Shown: positions 1 to 5,591 of the stretch, one piece after another
Numbering within the stretch: the stretch's first letter is position 1
Layout of the letters: every line of letters begins with the position of its first letter
DNA from: an uncultured Bacteroides sp.
Lineage (GTDB): Bacteria; Bacteroidota; Bacteroidia; Bacteroidales; Bacteroidaceae
Direction: 5' to 3'
DNA: 6,201 nucleotides
Assembly: GCF_902491285.1 (NCBI RefSeq)
Contig: NZ_CABUHK010000145.1
Location: forward strand, 1-6,201
Translations under genes and position numbers: made by a program
The notes under the pieces: generated by a model
Seen by the model: the letters and a program-made list of their open reading frames with translations, nothing else
What the model was told of the DNA's origin: nothing
Databases searched by the model: none

Positions 1-75
1 CGCAAAGATATGTCGGCTAACAACTTATGTCAAGGCGGAAAATAGAATGGTTACAAGATAATATGGCCATAAAAA
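1..75 (-). promoter_or_regulatory. Intergenic gap with candidate leftward promoter
   Basis: This short gap follows the stop codon of the last operon gene. Read on the minus strand, bases 10 to 3 give TATCTTTG, an exact fit to the Bacteroides sigma-ABfr -7 element TAnnTTTG. About 19 bp upstream is TTGA, a partial match to the TTTG -33 element. A promoter here would drive a gene starting to the left of the window. The gap also holds the 8-bp palindrome ATGGCCAT (63-70), too short to call a terminator. No intrinsic terminator for the operon is visible, so read-through into the next unit is possible. The call rests on the motif alone. Confidence 0.4.
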
Positions 76-1140
76 TTATTTGTTTAATTCTATATTACTG
101 GTTTTCCCATACCAGCCTGATATTTCTTTCTTAAAACCCAGAAAATTTTGTTTGTTGTCAGTGCAAGAACACTCAAAAGTTGATATCAGCACGTTTAAAG
201 TCTTTTCCAAACATCCTACAACCTCAAGTAAAAGTGGAGGAAGTACCACGTTGAATGTGCGAGTACAATCAGGATAGAATTTTTTACGTGCTTTTATATT
301 CTTTAGAGTTCCACTTTCGTTTAAATCTGGAAAAAAGATCCATTGCTCAATATTATCTTTAATCAATCCATGATAAAGGGCATAATGAAAATCGAGTGAT
401 CCATTATGGATAATTTCATCACGTAAACTCTCAATAGTTCGAATACATGCAAGTTCCTTTTTTGCAAATAGTGTATTCTCTACCGTTAAATTGTCACCAA
501 GCCACTTGCGTTTACCATACGTAATGTTTGCACTTTTCATATTAGGATAAGATGAAAAATTTACACTAGGCATTTCTTGCAATTCGTAAGCAACTTTAGT
601 TATGAGGTCAAAGCTTGAAGCGAGGGTTATAATAAGCGAGTTGAGATATGTATAAACATCAATACCTTGTGTGCCAATTCCGAAAGCCACATCATCATAC
701 TCTTTAATGTCACGGGATAGATTAGGCGTTAGAATTTCATATATTTTGTTAATTAGCCTAACCAATACTGATGTCCTATTTTGGAAAGAAGACATCAACA
801 TTTCGCAATCATAATAATACAGTAACCTATAAGTGAGTTCATTATTATTTGCCTGCACAAGTTTTTCAAAATCTTCTTTAGAAAGACATCCTTCTTGACT
901 ATGCCCATTATTGCGAACCCACATTGGCACCAATCCTACGATGGAATAATAATCGATACCCTTGAAGACATTCCTCATGATTACATCGTGTAACTTTACT
1001 TCAAGAATATTTAGATTTCCAAGAGCATCATTGATTTGTGTACCAATAGAATCGTAAAATGTAAACTCGCTGATCTTCTCTTGGGGTGTAGGAAGAGTTT
1101 GTCTTAACTTATCAAATAATTCAGTTATCTGTTTTTCCAT
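76..1140 (-). CDS. HEPN-motif protein, putative defence RNase (uncharacterised)
   Basis: A 354-residue protein that I do not recognise as a named family. It is mostly helical in character, soluble, with no signal peptide or clear membrane segment. The key feature is R240-D-E-I-I-H245 followed by Asn246, which fits the Rx4-6H motif with a polar residue after Arg that defines catalytic HEPN domains; the context (ESLRDEIIHNGSLD) resembles Cthe_2314-type HEPN proteins. Known HEPN proteins with this motif are usually metal-independent RNases in toxin-antitoxin, abortive-infection and CRISPR systems. The N-terminal half (about 1-190) is of unknown function, and the Cys-containing tail has C324 and C326. 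The start is ATG at 1138-1140, only 3 bp after the stop of the upstream nuclease gene, so the two are almost certainly co-transcribed and probably translationally coupled. Some stretches look more AT-rich than the RloA gene. RNase activity is inferred from the motif; a non-catalytic or antitoxin-like role is possible. Confidence 0.7.
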   Translation of the reverse strand: MEKQITELFDKLRQTLPTPQEKISEFTFYDSIGTQINDALGNLNILEVKLHDVIMRNVFKGIDYYSIVGLVPMWVRNNGHSQEGCLSKEDFEKLVQANNNELTYRLLYYYDCEMLMSSFQNRTSVLVRLINKIYEILTPNLSRDIKEYDDVAFGIGTQGIDVYTYLNSLIITLASSFDLITKVAYELQEMPSVNFSSYPNMKSANITYGKRKWLGDNLTVENTLFAKKELACIRTIESLRDEIIHNGSLDFHYALYHGLIKDNIEQWIFFPDLNESGTLKNIKARKKFYPDCTRTFNVVLPPLLLEVVGCLEKTLNVLISTFECSCTDNKQNFLGFKKEISGWYGKTSNIELNK

Positions 1141-1143
1141 ACT

Positions 1144-2589
1144 TTAACCGATTTCTGGGATTTGGTAGTTTCTATTGCTTGCAGAATGTTGTTTCATACC
1201 ATTGATGTAAATAACCTCAGGGATGTACTCACCATTATCTTTCATATTCTTTTGCACTTCCGTAATCTTCCGCTTAATTTCTTCAATATTGTCCTTTTCC
1301 ATAATTACCATAAAAATGCCGGATTGTGCTCGCTCTGCTTTCATGTAGGCTGGCAACTGATTCCTATATCCATGAACAAGATTCTCGTTCGTAGAACGTT
1401 TGATTTCAATGACGGTATTAGCCTTTGAACCTTTTGTTATATGAAAATCAATTTCACCTACACCTGGGTTGTCTTCACGTGTTATAGCCAAGTCTAAGTT
1501 GCCTGCTATCTTATATGTGTCAGCCACAGTGTATAATAGAAGCTGCCAATCGGTTTCGTCTGGCGTTCGATGATTTCGATAGAACAACTCCGAAAGCCTA
1601 TTGTGTTCAACCAAATGTTTGAATTGTTGGCACATTGCCAACGTAAGCCTATAAACCTCATCCTGTTCGTTTTCATATCCAGTTGGCTTTTGGAATGGAA
1701 TTTCGTCTAATAGTTCTTGAAGCAATACATCTCGATACTGATTCTTATTATCTGCTACGAAATCATACGGCACTGCTTTGAGACTCTTATAAAAGTTAAT
1801 TACAGCTTCATAACAATCCTTATTCTCAACAATAAGATTCTTCCAGTCTTTCTTTTTATAATCTTTATATTCACTCCAATTAATACCAATCAGTTCTGCA
1901 ATTTTCCTTTTGAGCCGATTATTGTAATTACATACACTGTCTATATCTTCAAAATCATGTGCGACTGGAAGATTTGCCAAGAATGACTCTGGAATAAAAT
2001 GAAGGGGCTTACCATTATAATATGGAACTTGAAACACTACCCCATACTGGAATGTGTAGGGATGAGTTGTTAGCCCCATTTCCTGTGCTATCCTTTGCGT
2101 ATACTCCAAGAAATGTTTTTGCAGAATGGCAATGGTCATATCACTGATTCTATCAGCCGCCATATTGTCCTCTATTAACTGCATTAAACCAAATATCTCA
2201 GGATCTTCAAGACCAGCATTTATGATGGCGTATGCACTATGGGCGAGTTGTCTGGAAATTGCACCACTTATACCTCTTCCCCTTGTGTTTCCTTTCGAAA
2301 ACCCCAATCCTGTATTTGGAATTTCCTTGAAAGTAAATCTTTTTACTATTTGCTTAAAGAAACGGTCTTGAAGACCGTCAGTTTTTGAAGCTTTTACTAA
2401 AGGAATAAATAATCTAAAATAGTTAAAGAATTCGGTATATGCATCTTTAAATTCGGGTATTCGACTTCCTTTAAGAAGAAGCGGATCTATATGAAGCAAA
2501 GAGTCTTTATCCAAAAAAGCATTATATACTCCTTTTTGCAGAAAATCCTTGTGCTTTACTTTAAAAAATCTACTGTATGTTAATGACAT
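1144..2589 (-). CDS. PD-(D/E)XK nuclease-domain protein (uncharacterised)
   Basis: A 481-residue protein without a gene name I recognise. The C-terminal part (about 345-465) carries a PD-(D/E)XK restriction-endonuclease-like core: G378-E-I-D381 on one strand, then V393-I-E395-I-K397-R-S on the next, then Q411-L in the following helix. This is the usual D...ExK...Q order, with D381, E395 and K397 as expected metal-binding and catalytic residues. The N-terminal region (1-200) has a separate conserved-looking domain: an IDPLLL segment (34-39), an aromatic helix YTEFFNYFRLF (51-61), and a glycine-rich GFSKGNTRGRGIS loop (96-108). This may be a sensor or DNA-contact domain, but its function is unknown. 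The middle (220-345) is charged and helical. The gene starts 20 bp after the RloB-like gene and ends 3 bp before the HEPN gene, placing it third in the operon. DNA cleavage is inferred; nicking, RNA cleavage or a regulatory nuclease-like fold cannot be excluded. The ATG at 2587-2589 fits the domain boundary and the operon spacing. Confidence 0.75.
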   Translation of the reverse strand: MSLTYSRFFKVKHKDFLQKGVYNAFLDKDSLLHIDPLLLKGSRIPEFKDAYTEFFNYFRLFIPLVKASKTDGLQDRFFKQIVKRFTFKEIPNTGLGFSKGNTRGRGISGAISRQLAHSAYAIINAGLEDPEIFGLMQLIEDNMAADRISDMTIAILQKHFLEYTQRIAQEMGLTTHPYTFQYGVVFQVPYYNGKPLHFIPESFLANLPVAHDFEDIDSVCNYNNRLKRKIAELIGINWSEYKDYKKKDWKNLIVENKDCYEAVINFYKSLKAVPYDFVADNKNQYRDVLLQELLDEIPFQKPTGYENEQDEVYRLTLAMCQQFKHLVEHNRLSELFYRNHRTPDETDWQLLLYTVADTYKIAGNLDLAITREDNPGVGEIDFHITKGSKANTVIEIKRSTNENLVHGYRNQLPAYMKAERAQSGIFMVIMEKDNIEEIKRKITEVQKNMKDNGEYIPEVIYINGMKQHSASNRNYQIPEIG

Positions 2590-2609
2590 ATTTATTGCAA
2601 ATTAGTATT

Positions 2610-3233
2610 TTAATTCAAAACTACATTATTAAGTAGTCCTATAACCTTGTGAATCTCGGAATATGCCTTCAAATCCTCTGGCGATTCCTTGCAGAGTTGA
2701 CATAACTTTTCTGAGTTTGACATCGCCCGTTCCAAATCGCCATTCTCTGTCAGGTATTTATAGAGGTTGGTGCGTATGAAATATCGTTTTGTCTTTTCAT
2801 ACCCCGGCATATATTTCTGCAATTCGGGAAGCAGTTGTTCGTAACTCTCATATCGCCGACAAACCACATTAGGCAAGAAGTGGAGTAGAAACCAAAATTC
2901 CGTGCAAGGATTCGTTTCCACGAACATAACCTTTCCGGCATATTTCTTCTTGCTATACTCTTTCTTTGCTCGTTGGTACAGTTGCATTTCGGAAGGATAT
3001 TGATATAACCTGTCCATATCAAACAGGCATACGATATAATCATATTGCTTGTTCAAATAGGATTCTACCAGTTTCAAAATATGATTGATGTCGCTGTGCT
3101 GCGGAAAATCCGGAGCGACCTTGAAAGGATAACGACACGCAATCCTTAGAGAATCGAAATAGAACCATTCCGTTTCTCCCTCACCAATGATGGCGATACT
3201 TTTTGTTACTGTCCGTCCCATATCATTAGTCAT
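2610..3233 (-). CDS. rloB: RloB-family TOPRIM protein (AbiLii-like)
   Basis: A 207-residue protein typical in length and layout for the RloB family, a TOPRIM-fold group related to OLD-family nucleases. Residues 13-22 (I-A-I-I-G17-E18-G19-E20-T21-E22) form the first strand and catalytic glutamate of TOPRIM. I67-V-C-L-F-D72-M-D74-R supplies the DxD metal site. T107-N-P-C-T-E112-F-W-F-L-L-H118-F is the family signature NPxxExWxLLHF. RloB is found beside RloA ATPases, first noted near type I restriction loci, and the pair corresponds to lactococcal AbiLi/AbiLii abortive infection. By analogy with ATPase-TOPRIM systems such as PARIS and OLD/Gabija it probably acts as the nuclease effector held or triggered by the ATPase; no substrate can be named from sequence. 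The ATG (3231-3233) overlaps the end of the ATPase gene by 8 bp, implying translational coupling. An alternative ATG four codons downstream (M5) would remove the overlap and keep the whole domain. Confidence 0.9.
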   Translation of the reverse strand: MTNDMGRTVTKSIAIIGEGETEWFYFDSLRIACRYPFKVAPDFPQHSDINHILKLVESYLNKQYDYIVCLFDMDRLYQYPSEMQLYQRAKKEYSKKKYAGKVMFVETNPCTEFWFLLHFLPNVVCRRYESYEQLLPELQKYMPGYEKTKRYFIRTNLYKYLTENGDLERAMSNSEKLCQLCKESPEDLKAYSEIHKVIGLLNNVVLN

Positions 3234-4524
3234 TCAGGTTGATATACTGACTACCCAAGAACGGCAACTTTACCAATTTTCCCTGCTTGTAAGCATTATA
3301 TGGGGAAAGATTTTTATGCAGTCCAAGAGAAGAAAGACGCACAATTTTAGTTTCGCCGAGTTCGTCTTTATCGGTGAACCATATCGTATCACGGCGAATG
3401 AAATCTTCATTGAGAAGATTGATGTCGTGTGTGGTCAGGAGCATTTGGGATGTTCCGTTACTGTTTGCCAGAAAGACTTTCAGGAAATAAGCCAACAGTT
3501 CATAATGAATACTTGTCTCCACTTCATCAATGGGTACAAACCGATTGGTCTTTAACAAGAAATTCAGTATCACCGCCATTCCCAAGAATCTCATGGTACC
3601 ATTGGACTCGTATTCTTCCGACAAATCATATACTTTATCGCCTGCCTTATGCTTGAAGGTCAGTTCCGTATTTGTAATTTTCCCCTTTCTAAGCATTTCA
3701 GCCTTTGCATCTTTATCAATAGGGGCATTCTGAATCAGTTGTTCCAATTCAGGTGTAATCAGCTCTTCCTCTTCATGTAATACCACATCTTCTATATTGA
3801 AATCGGACGCTTTCAGGAAATTTAAAATGAATTCCTTCAAATCTCCTGCCTCGTCTTTATCCAATCGTGATTTGACATATCCCGAAAGCAACATACCGGG
3901 AGCCAGTACATCTTTTACCTGCTTGGCAAAATAATCGTACACATCATTCAGCCTTGTCCGTTCCACGTTGCTTTTGCCAAATGCGGCAAGCACACTGCAA
4001 TTATTGATAGTGTTGCCGGAAATTACATCCTGGCTTTTCTTTGTCATTTTCAGGTTTACGCCAAAGTCGATAGTCGAGGAATCTGTCGCAGCATCATAAC
4101 TTCGGTTATACAGCTTGGTAGGGCGAATGGAATCATAAACAATCAATGTCTCGGAATAGATATGCTTTGCATCCAATTCAAAACTGAGGATGTACTTCGA
4201 CTGATTGATATAGAACACCATTGACATCTTTGTCTTTTCGTTCCTCGAAGTGTCATCCAACATGAAAGGGACAACCCCTGTCTTTTCGGTCCGGTCTTTA
4301 GGCATTCTCAAAACCAGCATCTTGAAAAATTCGATGGCATTCAATATATTCGTTTTGCCGGAAGCGTTGGCACCATAGATAATGCCCACTTTCAGCAATC
4401 TTACTCCGTCCTTAACTTCATACGAATACTCATCAGACATAAAAGTATCTGCCGACGGCTCAAAACTGATTTTCTGAACCGATTTAATGGAGAAAAAATT
4501 CTCAATGCTGAACTCTGCTATCAT
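3226..4524 (-). CDS. rloA: RloA-type AAA15 ATPase (AbiLi-like)
   Basis: A 432-residue SMC/ABC-like AAA15/AAA21 ATPase. It begins with the family-typical strand IAEFSIENFFSIKS. Walker A is G51-A-N-A-S-G-K57-T58. The ABC-type signature is E306-S-N-G-T-M-R-F. Walker B is F329-V-P-I-D333-E334, with E334 the likely catalytic base. The H-loop is T364-T-H366-D. The charged insert between the halves (about 190-300) takes the place of a long coiled coil and may bind the partner or sense the phage trigger. All ATPase motifs are intact, so the gene looks functional. In known two-component systems such ATPases form a scaffold that senses infection and controls the partner nuclease, here the RloB-like protein encoded with an 8-bp overlap. 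It is the first gene of the operon, with a Bacteroides-type promoter about 30 bp upstream. The ATG at 4522-4524 is the natural start, since the first residues belong to the conserved opening beta strand. Confidence 0.92.
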   Translation of the reverse strand: MIAEFSIENFFSIKSVQKISFEPSADTFMSDEYSYEVKDGVRLLKVGIIYGANASGKTNILNAIEFFKMLVLRMPKDRTEKTGVVPFMLDDTSRNEKTKMSMVFYINQSKYILSFELDAKHIYSETLIVYDSIRPTKLYNRSYDAATDSSTIDFGVNLKMTKKSQDVISGNTINNCSVLAAFGKSNVERTRLNDVYDYFAKQVKDVLAPGMLLSGYVKSRLDKDEAGDLKEFILNFLKASDFNIEDVVLHEEEELITPELEQLIQNAPIDKDAKAEMLRKGKITNTELTFKHKAGDKVYDLSEEYESNGTMRFLGMAVILNFLLKTNRFVPIDEVETSIHYELLAYFLKVFLANSNGTSQMLLTTHDINLLNEDFIRRDTIWFTDKDELGETKIVRLSSLGLHKNLSPYNAYKQGKLVKLPFLGSQYINLND

Positions 4525-4637
4525 AATCGTTGATTTTATCTATTGTATGGTGCAAAGATACAAATAAAATCTCATACAATAAACCATAAATACGATTATT
4601 GTAGAAAAACTACGAAATGTGAATACAAAATCAACGA
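4523..4637. repeat. Interleaved inverted repeats around the operon promoter
   Basis: Four short perfect inverted-repeat pairs surround the -7 box. ATAATCGT (4523-4530) pairs with ACGATTAT (4592-4599). GATTTTAT (4532-4539) pairs with ATAAAATC (4564-4571). ATTGTATG (4542-4549) pairs with CATACAAT (4573-4580). TCGTTGATTTT (4527-4537) pairs with AAAATCAACGA (4627-4637). Two of the pairs are crossed rather than nested, so they cannot all form one simple hairpin and look more like paired protein-binding half-sites. They cover both the predicted leader and the -33 region, where a repressor would act. No regulator gene is present in the window. The repeats are seen directly; the operator role is inference. 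Confidence 0.5.
4553..4583 (-). promoter_or_regulatory. Bacteroides-type promoter of the rloAB operon
   Basis: Read on the minus strand, bases 4560 to 4553 are TATCTTTG, an exact match to the Bacteroidota -7 consensus TAnnTTTG, followed by CACC as often seen near Bacteroides start sites. Nineteen bases upstream is TTTA (4583 to 4580), a three-of-four match to the TTTG -33 element. Transcription would start near 4546, leaving an untranslated leader of roughly 20 nt before the ATPase ATG. No second promoter is evident inside the operon. Confidence 0.7.
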
Positions 4638-4755
4638 ACGACTATTTATTAGAGCTATAAATTAACCGTCTGATTATCTCTGGAAAGTGTTGATCGATTT
4701 GAGGGCGGTAAACGAATGTGGTTTATGCAGCCGGGGAAATTAATTATCCAATGCC

Positions 4756-4819
4756 ATTTTGCACCATCCCTTGATTTTATTTACGATGGCTAAATAGTGG
4801 TACTAAAATGGTGCTAAAT
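4756..4819. repeat. Cluster of ATGGTGCTAAAT-like repeats (direct and inverted)
   Basis: ATTTTGCACCAT (4756-4767) is an inverted copy, with 11 of 12 matches, of ATGGTGCTAAAT (4808-4819). Two more direct relatives lie just left of that copy: ATGGCTAAAT (4786-4795) and TGGTACTAAAA (4798-4808), the latter in tandem with TGGTGCTAAAT (4809-4819). In addition GCCAT (4753-4757) pairs with ATGGC (4786-4790). Iterated half-sites in both orientations fit a recombinase, excisionase or repressor binding region, or a recombination scar. No integrase gene is visible in the window to support one choice. Confidence 0.45.
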
Positions 4820-4868
4820 TACAAAACTATCCTTTTATACACGCTATAAAATATAGTAAATCAGTTTA

Positions 4869-5498
4869 TTATAGAACTTTATATCTTGTAGCCCACCAAT
4901 ACCTATTAACATTTCCATGAGTAGTACTTGAACTATACATAGTAAATGTATTACCATACGAAGAAGTTCCCGTGTAACAAGTAAACGATGCCTGCCAATA
5001 GCCACTGCAATAATCCACTGAAAAAGAACTCGTAATTTTATCCGATCCTTCAAAAGAAGAATTAGAAATACCCCAGTTACCACCATAGAATGACAATGAG
5101 GGATATCCTCGAGTAGAAACAAGATTGCTACGCGTCCCTTTTTCATCTATAAAAGACACACTGTTACTACTACCAATAGTATACGACTTAAATTCATTTT
5201 CTGTCGAAAGCAACAAGGTCGTAATCTCCCCTTTACGAATACTTTCCTTTATCTTATTATTCAATTCATCAATATTCTTAAGAATCGTAATAAGATTATC
5301 CACAGAAATATTATCTGCCTGAATTATGCTATCACCAATTGAAACCGCATAAGAATAATTGACCGTATCAATCTTTATGAACTTATTCACAATGTTCAGG
5401 TCTTCTGCAAGAGTGTGAGGTATGATAGATTTTTGTACTTCTACATCATCATATCTGTCCGTACAACTAAAAGTTGTAATTGCTAAAATGCAACACAA
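4869..5498 (-). CDS. 5'-truncated putative lipoprotein, probably disrupted by IS66
   Basis: The frame encodes about 209 residues. It opens inside a hydrophobic signal segment (LLLCCILAITTFSC) ending in a lipobox-like TTFSC, so the mature protein would start at the Cys encoded 12 codons in and be lipid-anchored. After the Cys comes the usual acidic TDRYDD stretch, then a helical region rich in Ile, Asn and Asp (about 30-100), then a Ser/Gly/Tyr/Trp-rich, beta-like C-terminal domain (about 130-209) with C164 and C174 that could pair. I do not recognise the family. No ATG exists in frame: the only nearby start is TTG at 5496-5498, and a TAG lies at 5514-5516. The positively charged signal-peptide start is missing exactly where IS66-type sequence begins (5505), so the gene was probably intact before insertion and is now a pseudogene. 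It is unrelated by position or promoter to the rloAB operon, being separated by more than 340 bp. Confidence 0.6.
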   Translation of the reverse strand: MCCILAITTFSCTDRYDDVEVQKSIIPHTLAEDLNIVNKFIKIDTVNYSYAVSIGDSIIQADNISVDNLITILKNIDELNNKIKESIRKGEITTLLLSTENEFKSYTIGSSNSVSFIDEKGTRSNLVSTRGYPSLSFYGGNWGISNSSFEGSDKITSSFSVDYCSGYWQASFTCYTGTSSYGNTFTMYSSSTTHGNVNRYWWATRYKVL

Positions 5499-5531
5499 TA
5501 ATAAGTAACCATACTATTTTCCGCCACGCCA

Positions 5532-5562
5532 ATTTTATCGGCTGTCTTTCAGCCGATAAAAT
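5532..5562. terminator. Perfect 13-bp hairpin downstream of tnpC
   Basis: ATTTTATCGGCTG (5532-5544) and CAGCCGATAAAAT (5550-5562) are exact reverse complements around a 5-nt loop. The stem has a GC-rich tip and an AT base. It lies about 30 bp past the tnpC stop and could end tnpC transcription or block read-through across the IS. There is no clean U-tract after the stem on either strand, so intrinsic termination is not certain; it could instead be a subterminal structural element of the IS. Confidence 0.5.
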
Positions 5563-5591
5563 AAAAATGCCCGTAAGAAAATATTTTTGTT

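Larger units (their letters stand above)
4525..4868. other. 344-bp non-coding region between operon and lipoprotein gene
   Basis: No coding frame of convincing quality, no tRNA and no structured RNA is apparent here. The left part holds the operon promoter and its inverted repeats. The central part, about 4640-4750, shows nothing I can assign. The right part holds the ATGGTGCTAAAT-like repeat cluster. Just downstream of the lipoprotein stop a weak hairpin (CTATA at 4844-4848 with TATAG at 4852-4856) is the only candidate terminator, and it has no GC stem. Confidence 0.6.

Noticed and set aside
80..277. Plus-strand open frame opposite the HEPN-motif gene
   Set aside because: It lies wholly within the longer minus-strand gene, has no recognisable domain and no promoter; it is a shadow frame.
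1162..2371. Several plus-strand frames of 81-89 codons opposite the PD-(D/E)XK gene, some with hydrophobic runs
   Set aside because: The hydrophobic runs are the antisense of charged helical codons; the opposite strand carries a gene with clear motifs.
2750..3043. Minus-strand frame of 97 codons inside the RloB-like gene
   Set aside because: Out of frame with the TOPRIM motifs and without family features; overlap artefact.
3187..3733. Plus-strand frames opposite the ATPase gene
   Set aside because: Antisense to the intact ATPase reading frame, with low-quality compositions.
2610..4524. PARIS, Gabija or Septu system
   Set aside because: The small partner has the RloB signature (GEGETE, FDMDR, NPCTEFWFLLHF) rather than a DUF4435 AriB, a UvrD-like GajB or an HNH PtuB, so the AbiL/RloAB assignment fits better.
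4844..5146. Minus-strand frame of 100 codons overlapping the lipoprotein frame
   Set aside because: The overlapping frame carries a signal core, a lipobox and a plausible mature sequence; this one has only random hydrophobic runs and a late start.
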